The position numbers and the translations under genes were made by a program. A stretch of 64,000 nucleotides of DNA from Yoonia sp. (GTDB taxonomy: Bacteria > Pseudomonadota > Alphaproteobacteria > Rhodobacterales > Rhodobacteraceae). This document shows positions 47,998 through 57,863 of this stretch, piece after piece. Under the pieces are notes generated by a model. It saw only the letters and a list, made by a program, of their open reading frames with translations, had not been told where the DNA came from and did not search any database. Numbering within the stretch: the stretch's first letter is position 1; each line of letters starts with the position of its first letter. The stretch covers positions 179,401 to 243,400 of the forward strand of contig NZ_JAFMHJ010000001.1 of NCBI RefSeq assembly GCF_017854565.1, written 5' to 3'.

Positions 47998-48606
47998 TTA
48001 ATCAGTGTAAATCTGTTTGGCGGCATAAATCCGCAGGGTGGCCGTGGCAAAACATAACGCGCCAAAGATCCACGCCAACGGGACAAATATCTGCGGCAAA
48101 AGGCAAAGGATCACAAAAAACACAATGGTTTCAGTCCCCTCCAGAATACCGTTGGAATAATAAAGCGACTTTTGCCCCTGCGCATCGGTCTTGTGTCCGT
48201 GCTTTTCAGCCAAAATCGCGTAGCCCAGAAAGCTAGTGCCGTTAAAGTAGAACGCCGTCAGCAAAAACGCTCCTGCGGCACCATTTGCGACAGGGTCATG
48301 CAGGACAAAGGCCAGCGGTATCGCACCGTAAAACAGAAAATCGGCCGCGATATCCAGATAGCCGCCAAAATCCGTCTTCTGCGTGGCGCGCGCCACCGCA
48401 CCATCCAATCCATCAGCGATCCGGCTGGCCAGCAGCGGCGCCAATGCCAACATCGGCATCCCCAGCGCGATCAACGCAGCCGCCAACAGCCCAAGAGCCA
48501 GCCCAATCAACGTCACCCCATTCGCCGTGAACCCGCGCCGCGCGAGGTCGCGGCCAATCCGGTTCAGCGGCGGGTCAATCAGGTGACGGGCGTGGCGGTC
48601 AAGCAT
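47998..48606 (-). CDS. ynjF: CDP-alcohol phosphatidyltransferase family protein, YnjF-like
   Basis: 202 residues with about five membrane helices. The catalytic motif DGxxAR-x8-GxxxDxxxD is visible as DGLDGAVARATQKTDFGGYLDIAAD. It transfers an alcohol onto CDP-activated lipid. The start at MLDRHARH was preferred over the upstream ATG, whose extra 32 residues look non-coding. Linkage with ynjB-C-D genes parallels E. coli ynjBCDEF, which supports the YnjF call. Substrate unknown. Confidence 0.85.
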   Translation of the reverse strand: MLDRHARHLIDPPLNRIGRDLARRGFTANGVTLIGLALGLLAAALIALGMPMLALAPLLASRIADGLDGAVARATQKTDFGGYLDIAADFLFYGAIPLAFVLHDPVANGAAGAFLLTAFYFNGTSFLGYAILAEKHGHKTDAQGQKSLYYSNGILEGTETIVFFVILCLLPQIFVPLAWIFGALCFATATLRIYAAKQIYTD

Positions 48607-48702
48607 GTCGCATTTCCAAGGTTTCGCACCTTTTGACCGATGCGACCGTCTGACGCAATCAGCCTGACGCGAAAGTGAGCGGGACCCGGTCACTTGACAC
48701 AA

Positions 48703-50703
48703 TCAGCTTGCGATCCGCGGACGTCCCTGTGCCGTGACCCGCACCTTGGCCTCAATGAACATCGGCTGGCCTTCGACATCGACTTGGGTGACATCACGTT
48801 CAACCCGGATGCGGATTTCTTCGACACCGGCAGCGCGTGCGCTTGCGCGCGCCTCGTCCGCCAGCGCCGCCTCAAGTGCAGCCATCGCAGCAGCCTGATC
48901 GGCGAACTGTTGCAGACCGCCGGGCAGATGCACGACAAACGCACCCGGTCCGGGGCTTGTCACTGTTCCGCTTGCCAGCATCGCAACCTGCCCGACAACA
49001 GCGCCAATCGCATTGGCCACATCGGCATGGTCGGGCACATGCATCCGCGTACCCAGCCGGTCACCCACCGCGCCATAATACGCCGCCGCCGACGCCCCCA
49101 GCCCGATCACCGGCACGCCAAGCGACACCTGCACGTTCACAACACCCCGATGCCGGCCCAGCCCGGCCATCGTCAACGGATGCCGCGCCAGTCCGGCAGG
49201 ATCATCCCATTCGGCGCTATCCTCGGCAAAGGCGGCCTGTAGCAGACAATCCACCGTCTGCGCGGTCAACTGATCGACGATCATCCGGGCCAATCCTGCG
49301 GCCCCATCGCAAATCCGTTGCCCGGACCCGATACGTCGGCGCGCAAACAACGTCAGCGCCTTTTCGGCCGCAGCCGTATCCCACGCCGCAACGCGGCCCA
49401 AAACATGCGACGCATCCGATGGCGTCACACCCGCCAGCATGACCAAACCGCGCCCGATCAACCGCCCCAGCGCCGGGGTTTCCATCCGCGATTGCACCAC
49501 CGCCCCAAGCCGCAGCGGCCCATCGGCCAAACGCGCCGCCATGATCGCCTCGCGTTTGTCCAAACCACCGGGCATCGCGGCCCACATCGGGATCACAAAC
49601 TGCCCGCCATCCATCGCCGGGACATCATGCGCCAGCGCGCGGTCCAACGCCTCATGCACAAGGTCCGGAAACTGCGCCGCTGCCAGCGAGATCGGCATCA
49701 ACCGCCGTGGACCCAGCCGCAAGCCACCCGCCAACCCCTCGACCACATGCACTTCGCTGTCACCGCCAAGACCCGTCGTGCGCATCGCCACCGCCTCGAC
49801 CATGGTGCGATAGGGGCCAACGCGGGCGCCCTGCGGATCAATCATCGGGCGGCCTTGGCGCAAAAGACACACATCGGTCGTCGTACCGCCAATATCACTG
49901 ATCAACGCATCCGCCTCGCCGGTCAGCCAACTGGCCCCGGCCACCGACGCGGCAGGCCCGCTCAATATCGTCTCGATCGGCTTTTCGCGGGCCACGGCGG
50001 CGGATACCAACGCCCCGTCACCGCGCACGACCATCAGCCGCGCGTCAATGCCGATGTGCTGCAAATGCCCCTCGCAAGCGCTGATCAACCCGTCAATCAT
50101 CCCGATCAACCGCGCGTTCAGCACCGCAGTCAACGCCCGTTTGGGACCACCCAGCGCCGATGACAATTCATGCGAACAGGTCACAGGTTTGCCCGTCACC
50201 GCACGGATCAGATCCCGCACCGCCAACTCATGCGCCGGATTGCGCGTGGCAAAACTGGCCGCGACGGCGAACGCGGTGACCCCGTCATCCAAATCAGCCA
50301 ACGCCGTGCGCAACACACCCAGATCCAGCGGCGCGACCTCGCCCCCGGCATGGCTATGCCCGCCTGCCAGTTGAATAACCGGATCACCACGCAGCGCATC
50401 GGTCAAACCCGCGCGGCCCAATTCCGCCTCTGCGAACCCCACAAACACCAGGGCAACCCGACCACCTTGCCCTTCGACCAGCGCATTGGTGGCCAGCGTC
50501 GTCGATAGCGACACCATCGCAATCGCATCCGCACGAATATCCGCCAGCGCGATGGCCGCATCAATCGCGGCCCCCACGCCCAGCGCCAGATCAGGGCGGG
50601 TCGTCAGTGATTTGGCCTTTGCCACCACCTGATCGGTCGCCTCGTCCAAGACAACCGCATCGGTATAGGTCCCGCCTGTATCCACGCCCAATAGGAATGC
50701 CAT
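48703..50703 (-). CDS. Hydantoinase/oxoprolinase (HyuA) family protein
   Basis: 666 residues. ATP-dependent ring-opening amidohydrolase family (5-oxoprolinase, N-methylhydantoinase A). N-terminal GVDTGGTYTDAVV is the phosphate-1 motif of the actin-like fold. SDIGGTTTDVCLL (about residues 280-292) is phosphate-2. SGPAASVAGA lies just before it. It stands without a hyuB partner. The start at MAFLLG is clear because the frame upstream lies antisense to the M20 gene. Divergent from the M20 deacylase; actual substrate unknown. Confidence 0.88.
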   Translation of the reverse strand: MAFLLGVDTGGTYTDAVVLDEATDQVVAKAKSLTTRPDLALGVGAAIDAAIALADIRADAIAMVSLSTTLATNALVEGQGGRVALVFVGFAEAELGRAGLTDALRGDPVIQLAGGHSHAGGEVAPLDLGVLRTALADLDDGVTAFAVAASFATRNPAHELAVRDLIRAVTGKPVTCSHELSSALGGPKRALTAVLNARLIGMIDGLISACEGHLQHIGIDARLMVVRGDGALVSAAVAREKPIETILSGPAASVAGASWLTGEADALISDIGGTTTDVCLLRQGRPMIDPQGARVGPYRTMVEAVAMRTTGLGGDSEVHVVEGLAGGLRLGPRRLMPISLAAAQFPDLVHEALDRALAHDVPAMDGGQFVIPMWAAMPGGLDKREAIMAARLADGPLRLGAVVQSRMETPALGRLIGRGLVMLAGVTPSDASHVLGRVAAWDTAAAEKALTLFARRRIGSGQRICDGAAGLARMIVDQLTAQTVDCLLQAAFAEDSAEWDDPAGLARHPLTMAGLGRHRGVVNVQVSLGVPVIGLGASAAAYYGAVGDRLGTRMHVPDHADVANAIGAVVGQVAMLASGTVTSPGPGAFVVHLPGGLQQFADQAAAMAALEAALADEARASARAAGVEEIRIRVERDVTQVDVEGQPMFIEAKVRVTAQGRPRIAS

Positions 50704-50787
50704 GTTATCTACCCTGCCGCTTACCTGAGCAGTGATTTGCATGAATTGCGGATTGTGTCGATCCGTTCCTTGGCTGATAGTCGTCGC

Positions 50788-52086
50788 ATGAACACCCGTC
50801 TCACCACCTTGATGCAGGCGATCACGGATCGGCGCGACGACCTGATCGCGCTGACCCAAGACCTGATCCGCATCCCCACGCTCAATCCACCGGGCGACAA
50901 TTACCGCGAGATTTGCGAATATCTGGATAAACGCCTGCGCCGCAGCGGCTTTGAAACCGAACTGATCCGCGCGCACGGCACCCCCGGCGACTGCGACGTC
51001 TACCCGCGCTGGAACATCGTGGCCCGCCGGACCGGGGCGCACCCCGGCGACTGCGTCCATTTCAACAGCCACACAGACGTGGTCGACGTCGGGCGCGGCT
51101 GGACCGTGGACCCGTTTGGCGGCGCGCTGATCGACGGTAAAATCTACGGGCGCGGCGCCTGCGACATGAAAGGCGGGCTTGCCGCCTCGATCATCGCCGC
51201 CGAAGCATTCATCGCCACCTACCCCGACTTTGCAGGCGCCATCGAAATTTCCGGTACGGCGGACGAAGAATCCGGCGGCTACGGCGGTGTCGCCTATCTG
51301 GCCGAAAAGGGATATTTTGACCCTGCCCGCGTGCAGCACGTCATCATCCCCGAACCCCTGAACAAAGACCGCGTATGTCTGGGCCATCGCGGCGGCTGGT
51401 GGGCCGAAATCGAAACCTTTGGCGAAATCGCCCATGGTTCCATGCCGTTTCTTGGCGACTGCGCCGTGCGGCACATGGGCGCGGTCATCAATGAATTCGA
51501 AGAAAAACTTTACCCCGCCATGGCCGCCCGCCACACCGACATGCCCGTCGTTCCCCAAGGGGCGCGGTCATCGACAATGAACATCAATGCGATCCACGGC
51601 GGACAGGCGGAACAGCTCAAAGACAGCACCGCCCTGCCATCGCATTGCGTTCCCGACAGTTGCCGCATCGTCATTGACCGGCGGTTTCTCGTCGAAGAAA
51701 CGCTTGATCAGGTCCGCGACGAAGTCACCGGCCTGCTCGACAACCTCAAACTGACCCGCCCCCGGTTCGATTACGCCCTGCACGAACTGAACCACGTTCT
51801 GCCCAGCATGACCGACCGCGATGCGCCCATCGCACAGTCCATCGCGGCGCAAATCCAAAACGTGTTGGGCAAACCCGCCGAGTTCGTGGCTTCGCCCGGC
51901 ACCTATGATCAAAAACACATCGACCGGATCGGCAAGCTGAAAAACTGCGTGGCCTACGGGCCGGGCATCTTGGAGCTTGCCCACAAGCCCGACGAATACA
52001 TCGGCGTGGACGATATGATCGACAGCGCACAGGTCATGGCGCGATCACTGGCGCAAATCCTGAAAACAGAGCCTGACCCGGCTTAA
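50788..52086 (+). CDS. M20-family deacylase (ArgE/DapE-like)
   Basis: 432 residues. Zinc-dependent amidohydrolase of the acetylornithine deacetylase / succinyl-diaminopimelate desuccinylase superfamily. The metal ligands lie in [21 protein letters not shown] and [10 protein letters not shown]. The dimerisation domain in the middle contains [12 protein letters not shown]. The start at MNTRLTT was chosen over an ATG 51 nt upstream on family length. Divergent from the HyuA gene (84 nt); its stop overlaps the convergent panC stop by 4 nt. A deacylase for N-carbamoyl or N-acyl amino acids is possible. Confidence 0.85.
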   Translation: MNTRLTTLMQAITDRRDDLIALTQDLIRIPTLNPPGDNYREICEYLDKRLRRSGFETELIRAHGTPGDCDVYPRWNIVARRTGAHPGDCVHFNSHTDVVDVGRGWTVDPFGGALIDGKIYGRGACDMKGGLAASIIAAEAFIATYPDFAGAIEISGTADEESGGYGGVAYLAEKGYFDPARVQHVIIPEPLNKDRVCLGHRGGWWAEIETFGEIAHGSMPFLGDCAVRHMGAVINEFEEKLYPAMAARHTDMPVVPQGARSSTMNINAIHGGQAEQLKDSTALPSHCVPDSCRIVIDRRFLVEETLDQVRDEVTGLLDNLKLTRPRFDYALHELNHVLPSMTDRDAPIAQSIAAQIQNVLGKPAEFVASPGTYDQKHIDRIGKLKNCVAYGPGILELAHKPDEYIGVDDMIDSAQVMARSLAQILKTEPDPA

Positions 52087-52925
52087 ATCGCGATATTATC
52101 AATCAACCGGACCCCAGCCAGCCACGCGGCCGCAAACAGGCGGGCACCCGGCGTCGTGCGATCCAGAAGCGACAAGTCAGCGCCGTCGCGCAGCTCAAGA
52201 TAATCTATCGTGTGAAACCCCGCAGCCAACAACCGCGCCTGCGCATCGCCCACAATCGCCGCCATCGCCGCGCCCGCCAACAGCTGATCGCGCATATCGC
52301 CCATTACCTCTGCCAGCACCGGCGCATAAACCCGCGACCGATCCGACAGCAGCAAATTACGCGACGACATCGCCAGCCCATCCTCTTCACGAATGGTCGG
52401 GCAGCCCACGATGGCAACCGGAATATCCAGATCCGCCGCGACCCGGCGCACGATCTGCAACTGCTGATAATCCTTCTCGCCGAAAAACGCCTGATCCGCG
52501 CCGGTCTGCAAAAACAGCTTGGATACCACCGTCGCCACGCCATCGAAATGCCCGGGCCGGTGCGCCCCGCACAGCATATCAGTCAGGCCATGCACGGACA
52601 CATTCGTCGCAAAGCCACCGGGATAAATCTGATCCGGCTCGGGCACATAAATCAGATCGACCCCGGTCGTTTCCAGCTTGCGCGCATCATCCACCTCGGT
52701 GCGGGGATAATTTTCAAGATCATCGGGGTTATTAAACTGCCTGGGGTTCACAAAAATCGTCACGATCACCCGGTCGCATGCCGCCCGCGCCGCGCGCGCC
52801 AGCGACAAATGACCCTGATGCAGCGCGCCCATCGTCGGCACGACCCCAATCGTTTCACCCGCCTTGCGCCACCGGGCCGTCTGCGCCCGCAACCCGGCAA
52901 GCGTCCGTTCAATCGGTGCGATCAT
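52083..52925 (-). CDS. panC: Pantothenate synthetase
   Basis: 280 residues. Condenses pantoate and beta-alanine with ATP. The class-I tRNA-synthetase-like motif [12 protein letters not shown] stands for HIGH, and [10 protein letters not shown] for [20 protein letters not shown] is highly conserved. Its ATG overlaps the panB stop (TGATG), forming panB-panC. Confidence 0.96.
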   Translation of the reverse strand: MIAPIERTLAGLRAQTARWRKAGETIGVVPTMGALHQGHLSLARAARAACDRVIVTIFVNPRQFNNPDDLENYPRTEVDDARKLETTGVDLIYVPEPDQIYPGGFATNVSVHGLTDMLCGAHRPGHFDGVATVVSKLFLQTGADQAFFGEKDYQQLQIVRRVAADLDIPVAIVGCPTIREEDGLAMSSRNLLLSDRSRVYAPVLAEVMGDMRDQLLAGAAMAAIVGDAQARLLAAGFHTIDYLELRDGADLSLLDRTTPGARLFAAAWLAGVRLIDNIAI

Positions 52926-53737
52926 CAGGCCTGCGCCTCGTCCGCGAACACATGCTCTGCCGCGGGAAACCGACGCCCCCGGACTTCCTCGGCATAGGCC
53001 GCAATCGCTGCCGCGCCATCGGTCCCCAGATGCGCATACCGTTTCACAAACTTGGCCTTGAACGCGGTGAACAGGCCCAGCATATCATCGACGACCAGGA
53101 TCTGCCCGTCACACCCCACACTCGCCCCAATGCCGATCGTCGGAATCGCCACGCGCGCGGTAATGTCATCCGCCAAACGCGCCGGGACCTTTTCCAGCAC
53201 CACCGCAAACGCGCCGGCATCCGCCACCGCATCCGCATCCGCCAGCAACGCATCACGGGCCGCACCGCGCCCTTGCACCTTGTAACCGCCCAATGTGTTC
53301 ACCGACTGCGGCGTCAGCCCGATATGCGCCATCACCGGAATGCCCCGCGCCACCAGAAACGCAATCGTCTCGGCCATGACCACGCCGCCTTCCAGCTTGA
53401 CCGCTCCGGCGCTGGTTTGCGCCATCAATCGCGCGGCGTTGCGAAATGCCTGCTGCGGGCTTTCCTCGTAGCTGCCGAATGGCATATCAATCACCATCAT
53501 CGCGCGGCGCAGCCCCCGCGCGACAGCCTGCCCGTGCATGATCATCATCTCCATCGTCACGCCAAGCGTGGACGGCAGCCCATGCAGCACCATCCCCACA
53601 CTGTCGCCCACCAGCACAAAGTCACAGTGTTCGTCCATCATCTGTGCCATCGGCGTGGTATAGGCGGTCAGGCTGACCAATGGCGTGCGCCCTTTGGCTG
53701 CGCGAATATCGTCAGGCATTTTGGCAGTGGCGCTCAT
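52925..53737 (-). CDS. panB: 3-methyl-2-oxobutanoate hydroxymethyltransferase
   Basis: 270 residues. Transfers a one-carbon unit from methylene-tetrahydrofolate to make ketopantoate. [34 protein letters not shown] and [11 protein letters not shown](T)LGGYKVQG are family signatures. The start at [10 protein letters not shown]; the long frame upstream is antisense to the binding-protein gene. First gene of panBC. Confidence 0.96.
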   Translation of the reverse strand: MSATAKMPDDIRAAKGRTPLVSLTAYTTPMAQMMDEHCDFVLVGDSVGMVLHGLPSTLGVTMEMMIMHGQAVARGLRRAMMVIDMPFGSYEESPQQAFRNAARLMAQTSAGAVKLEGGVVMAETIAFLVARGIPVMAHIGLTPQSVNTLGGYKVQGRGAARDALLADADAVADAGAFAVVLEKVPARLADDITARVAIPTIGIGASVGCDGQILVVDDMLGLFTAFKAKFVKRYAHLGTDGAAAIAAYAEEVRGRRFPAAEHVFADEAQA

Positions 53738-53872
53738 GTCGTGATCCCTCACCCGCGATTGATTTGACGGACCCGTTAGCAGCACACCCCCGGCCTTTCC
53801 AGCCGGAACCATCGTACAGGGCTTGATTTGCCACTCCGTTGGGGCAACAGTGACGCCTAGAAAAAGGGGAAA

Positions 53873-55351
53873 ATGATGACCAAAATCAAATGCCTTGCCA
53901 TGTCGTCCGTGTTCGCGCTTTGCGCCAGCGCGGCCTTGGCCAATGACACAATCACCGTCGCCATTCAGCTTGAACCGCCGAATCTGGACCCAACCGGCGG
54001 CGCGGCACAGGCCATCGACTCGGTCCTCTATTCCAACGTGTTCGAGGGGCTGACACGCTTTATGGCCGATGGCTCCGTCGTGCCGGGGCTGGCCGAACGC
54101 TGGGACATTTCCGAGGATGGGTTGACCTATACCTTCCACCTGCACAGCGGCGTGACCTTCCATGACGGCACCACAATGGACGCCGAAGACGTGAAATTCA
54201 GCCTTGACCGGGCGCGTGCCGACGATAGCACCAATGCGCAAAAGGGGCTTTTTGCGGGTATCACCGATGTCACCGTCGTTGATCCGCAAACGGCCCGTGT
54301 CACCCTCGACAAACCCAACGGCATGTTCTTGTTCAACATGGCGTGGGGTGACGCGGTGATCGTGGCACCCGAAAGCATCGAAAACATCGCCGCCAACCCC
54401 ATCGGCACCGGGGCCTTTGCCTTTGCTGACTGGGTGCAGGGCGACCGTCTGGAATTGACACGCAATCCTGACTACTGGGGCGACGCGCCCGCGCTGGCAT
54501 CCGCGACGTTCCGCTTTATCTCTGATCCAACTGCCGCTTTCGCCGCCGTCATGGCCGAAGATGTAGACGTCTTTGTCGGCTTTCCGGCCCCCGAAAACCT
54601 GCCCCAATTCGAAGCAGACCCCCGTTTTCAGGTCCTTGTCGGCAATACCGAAGGCGAAACCATCCTATCCACCAACAACAAAATGCCCCCCTTCGACAAC
54701 GTCATGGTCCGCAAGGCATTGGCCCACGCCATCGACCGGCAGGCGATCATCGACGGGGCCATGTTCGGCTACGGCACCCCGATCGGCACGCATTTCGCCC
54801 CGCATAACCCCGATTACGTCGATCTGCTGGCCAACTCTGCCTATGATCCCGAAAAGGCGCGCGCGCTTCTCGCCGAGGCAGGCTTTCCCAACGGCTTTAC
54901 CACGACCCTGAAACTGCCGCCGCCCTCGTATGCGCGGCGCGGCGGAGAGATCATCGCAAGCCAACTGCGCGACGTCGGGATCGAAACCGAGATCACGAAC
55001 CTCGAATGGGCGCAATGGATCGAAGAGGTCTTTAAATCCAAGGATTTTGGCCTGTCCATTGTCAGCCACACCGAACCCATGGATATCAGCATTTACGCCA
55101 ACCCGGACTATTACTTCCAATATGACAGCCCGGCCTTCCGGGCGGTTATGACCCAATTGGAAGGCACGACAAACCCCATCGCGCGCACCGCACTGCTGCA
55201 AGCCGCACAGCGGATCATCGCGGATGACTACGTCAACGGCTACCTGTTTGAACTGGCTGTCGCGACCGTGGCCAAGGCCGGCATCAACGGCCTCTGGCTG
55301 AACCAGCCCACCGCCGCCGTCGACCTGACCGGCGTCAGCTGGAGCGAATAA
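53873..55351 (+). CDS. Dipeptide-type ABC transporter substrate-binding protein
   Basis: 492 residues with a signal peptide (about 1-23, ending ALA). SBP family 5 (DppA/OppA/NikA-like), recognised from [48 protein letters not shown] and the SLDRARAD segment. It binds a peptide or similar ligand in the periplasm. An AAGGGGA ribosome site precedes tandem ATGs (53873 and 53876). The permease genes follow only after the oppositely oriented ribH2. Confidence 0.9.
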   Translation: MMTKIKCLAMSSVFALCASAALANDTITVAIQLEPPNLDPTGGAAQAIDSVLYSNVFEGLTRFMADGSVVPGLAERWDISEDGLTYTFHLHSGVTFHDGTTMDAEDVKFSLDRARADDSTNAQKGLFAGITDVTVVDPQTARVTLDKPNGMFLFNMAWGDAVIVAPESIENIAANPIGTGAFAFADWVQGDRLELTRNPDYWGDAPALASATFRFISDPTAAFAAVMAEDVDVFVGFPAPENLPQFEADPRFQVLVGNTEGETILSTNNKMPPFDNVMVRKALAHAIDRQAIIDGAMFGYGTPIGTHFAPHNPDYVDLLANSAYDPEKARALLAEAGFPNGFTTTLKLPPPSYARRGGEIIASQLRDVGIETEITNLEWAQWIEEVFKSKDFGLSIVSHTEPMDISIYANPDYYFQYDSPAFRAVMTQLEGTTNPIARTALLQAAQRIIADDYVNGYLFELAVATVAKAGINGLWLNQPTAAVDLTGVSWSE

Positions 55352-55355
55352 TCGC

Positions 55356-55385
55356 ATGCCCCCGGACGTTTCCGACCGGGGGCAT
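55356..55385. terminator. Bidirectional terminator-like hairpin
   Basis: A perfect 10-bp stem ATGCCCCCGG/CCGGGGGCAT with a 10-nt loop lies in the 43-nt gap between the convergent binding-protein gene and ribH2. No T-run on either side, but it is well placed to end both transcripts. Confidence 0.65.
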
Positions 55386-55394
55386 GACGCCCGC

Positions 55395-55835
55395 TCAGGC
55401 GGCCTGACGCACAGCGTGATGCACGCTCAGAATTGCTTTGGCCGCATGCGCTGCCTCGGCACCCTTCAGGCGGAAATGATCACGGAAAATCTGCGAATGG
55501 TGGTCAGTTTCCTGAAAATGATGCGGGGTCAGGCTGACCGACAATACAGGGATTTGGGTATCAAGGCCGACACGCATCAATCCATCGACAACGGCGCTGG
55601 CGACAAAATCATGCCGGTAAATACCGCCATCCACGACCAGCGCGGCACAGGCGATGGCGTCAAACTGACCCGTCAACGCCAGCCGCTGCGCCATCATCGG
55701 CAGCTCAAACGCGCCGGGCACGTCAAAGACCTGCACCTGCGCGCGGGGGATTTCATCCAAAAAACCATCCAGGGCACGATCAACGATATCGGCATGCCAA
55801 TTGGCCTTGATGAATGCAAAACGGGGTGGTGTCAT
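55395..55835 (-). CDS. ribH2: 6,7-dimethyl-8-ribityllumazine synthase, RibH2 type
   Basis: 146 residues. Penultimate step of riboflavin synthesis. The N-terminal FAFIKANWHADIV, FDVPGAFELP and CAALVVDGGIYRHDFVA match the type II (Brucella RibH2-like) synthases, which form decamers, rather than the GAVIRGET-containing RibH1. AAGGA lies 8 nt before the ATG. An FMN riboswitch lies in its leader. It sits antisense inside the dipeptide-type transporter locus. Confidence 0.9.
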   Translation of the reverse strand: MTPPRFAFIKANWHADIVDRALDGFLDEIPRAQVQVFDVPGAFELPMMAQRLALTGQFDAIACAALVVDGGIYRHDFVASAVVDGLMRVGLDTQIPVLSVSLTPHHFQETDHHSQIFRDHFRLKGAEAAHAAKAILSVHHAVRQAA

Positions 55836-55920
55836 TCGTGAATTCCTTTTGTAACAACAGGCACGTCACCCAAGGCATCACACGCAACAGCACACCCCAC
55901 GACAGGGTGCGACGTTCCGC

Positions 55921-56055
55921 ATTCTCTTTCATCCGGACTATGACCGTCGGCTCAGGCATCGCACCTGATCTGCTTGACCCTTCCACAAGAAGGCGCTCGC
56001 GGGCTCGTGGCAAGACCACATACCGCCGGTGGGGAATTTCGCCCCGCCCTGAGAA
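55921..56055 (-). promoter_or_regulatory. FMN riboswitch (RFN element) upstream of ribH2
   Basis: On the minus strand the conserved blocks occur in order. They are CAGGGCGGGGCGAAATTCCC, CACCGGCGGT, AGCCCGCGAGCGCC, a variable stem (CTTCTTGTGGAAGG), GCAGATC-GGTGCGAT, GCCGACGGTCATAGTCCGGA and TGAAAGAGAAT. This is the standard six-stem RFN fold binding FMN. It ends 86 nt before the ribH2 ATG and starts 49 nt from the divergent permease ATG. Confidence 0.95.
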
Positions 56056-56103
56056 TGGCGCCAAACTGCCAGCTAACCCCACCCACGGCAAGAGGCCGCA
56101 GGC

Positions 56104-57048
56104 ATGATCCGCTACGTCACATCCCGCCTTGCGTCGCTGATCATCAGCCTGCTCGTCGCATCCATCGTGATCTTCGCCGTGATCGAGGTGATCCCCGGCG
56201 ATCCCGCCTCCTTCATGCTTGGCGTCAACGCGCGTCCCGATACGCTGGCGGCCCTGCGCAGCGAAATGGGCCTCGATCAACCTCTGATACAGCGCTACTT
56301 TGCGTGGGTCACGGGCTTGCTCCAAGGCGATTTTGGCAACTCCTGGACCTACAAGACACCCGTTGCGGACCTGATCAACGACCGGATCTGGGTGTCGCTC
56401 CCCCTCGCGGTCTACGCGCTCGTACTTTCGACCCTTATCGCGTTCCCCGCGGGCATCTACGCCGCCAGCAGGCGGGGCAGCGCGGGCGACGTCACCATCA
56501 TGGGCGCCACGCAACTGGGCGTCGCAATCCCGAATTTCTGGTTCGCGATGATCTTGGTGCTGATCTTTGCGATCAACTTGCGCTGGTTCAGCGCGGGTGG
56601 CTTTCCCGGCTGGGATAACCCGGCGCTGGCGCTCAAATCCCTCACCCTTCCCGCCATCTCGCTGGCCCTGCCGCAAGCCGCGATCCTTGCGCGCGTCATG
56701 CGATCTTCGCTGCTCGACATGCTGACCGAGGACTTCATACGCACCGCCCGCGCCAAGGGGCTGTCCCACCGCCAAGCCCTGTGGCGGCACGCCGTGCGCA
56801 ACGCATTGATCCCGGTCCTGACCATCATCGGCCTGCAGTTTTCGTTCCTGCTGGCGGGTGGTATCATTATCGAACAGGTGTTCTTTCTGCCCGGCCTCGG
56901 GCGGCTGATCTTTCAATCCATCAGCGCGCGGGACCTGATCGTCGTGGAAAGCGTGGTCATGCTGCTGGTCTTCACGGTGATCGTCGTCAACTTTCTTGTC
57001 GATATGGCCTATGCAATCGTTGACCCACGGCTGAGGACAAAAACCTGA
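56104..57048 (+). CDS. Dipeptide-type ABC transporter permease (DppB-like)
   Basis: 314 residues with six membrane segments. GDPASFMLGVNARPD and the EAA loop DFIRTARAKGLSHRQALWRHAVRNALIP-like region (about residues 208-236) are typical of DppB/OppB. First of three overlapping transporter genes (1-nt overlap with the next). The 48 nt before it abut the antisense riboswitch, so its promoter would lie within the ribH2 region or it depends on read-through. Confidence 0.92.
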   Translation: MIRYVTSRLASLIISLLVASIVIFAVIEVIPGDPASFMLGVNARPDTLAALRSEMGLDQPLIQRYFAWVTGLLQGDFGNSWTYKTPVADLINDRIWVSLPLAVYALVLSTLIAFPAGIYAASRRGSAGDVTIMGATQLGVAIPNFWFAMILVLIFAINLRWFSAGGFPGWDNPALALKSLTLPAISLALPQAAILARVMRSSLLDMLTEDFIRTARAKGLSHRQALWRHAVRNALIPVLTIIGLQFSFLLAGGIIIEQVFFLPGLGRLIFQSISARDLIVVESVVMLLVFTVIVVNFLVDMAYAIVDPRLRTKT

Positions 57049-57863
57049 TGTCGCGCAGCCTGATCATCGGCCTTTACCTGACCGCGTTCTTCATCACGCT
57101 CGCTGCGGTGTCCCTTGTCTGGACCCCCTACGACATCCAATCGCTGGACATTCCCAACAAACTGCACCGGCCAGACGGCACGCATCTGCTGGGCACTGAC
57201 CATTTCGGGCGTGATATCCTGTCGATGATCATGATGGGTGCGCGGACATCCATCGCCGTCGCAGTGGTCGCTGTGGGCATCGGCATGGCGCTTGGCGTGC
57301 CGCTGGGCCTGCTTGCGGCGGCGCGGCGCGGGTCGCTGCTGGATGAAATCATCATGCGCGGCAACGACCTTGTCTTTGCATTCCCGTCGCTGGTGATCGC
57401 GATCCTGATCACCGCGGTCTTTGGCGCGTCGGCGGTCAACGCGATCATCGCCATCGGCATTTTCAACGTGCCCGTCTTTGCGCGTCTGACACGCGGCGCG
57501 GCCCTGCCCCTGTGGGAACGCGATTTCATCCTCGCCGCGCGGGTCTGCGGCAAATCCGCCTTTCGCATCTCATGCGAACACATCCTGCCCAATATCACGA
57601 ACCTGATGATCGTTCAGGGCACCATTCAATTCTCGCTTGGCATTCTGGCCGAGGCGGCCCTGTCCTATATCGGCCTTGGCGCACAACCTCCGACCGCCAG
57701 TTGGGGGCGCATGTTGGCCGACGCGCAAACGCTGGTCAGCATCGCGCCGCACACCGCCCTTATTCCCGGCTTTGCCATCGTGCTGACGGTCCTTGGCCTC
57801 AACCTGCTTGGCGATGGGTTGCGCGACTGGCTTGATCCGCGCATCAGGGTGGTGCGGACATGA
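57048..57863 (+). CDS. Dipeptide-type ABC transporter permease (DppC-like)
   Basis: 271 residues with about six membrane segments. HLLGTDHFGRDILSMIMMGARTS is the DppC-family signature after the first helix, and DFILAARVCGKSAFRISCEHILPN the EAA loop. Pairs with the DppB-like permease. It overlaps the ATPase gene by 4 nt. Confidence 0.92.
   Translation: MSRSLIIGLYLTAFFITLAAVSLVWTPYDIQSLDIPNKLHRPDGTHLLGTDHFGRDILSMIMMGARTSIAVAVVAVGIGMALGVPLGLLAAARRGSLLDEIIMRGNDLVFAFPSLVIAILITAVFGASAVNAIIAIGIFNVPVFARLTRGAALPLWERDFILAARVCGKSAFRISCEHILPNITNLMIVQGTIQFSLGILAEAALSYIGLGAQPPTASWGRMLADAQTLVSIAPHTALIPGFAIVLTVLGLNLLGDGLRDWLDPRIRVVRT

Noticed and set aside
46681..48057. Plus-strand 458-codon open frame over the YnjB-like gene
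   Set aside because: Composition is Arg/His-rich and the minus strand encodes a clear signal peptide and binding-protein family match.
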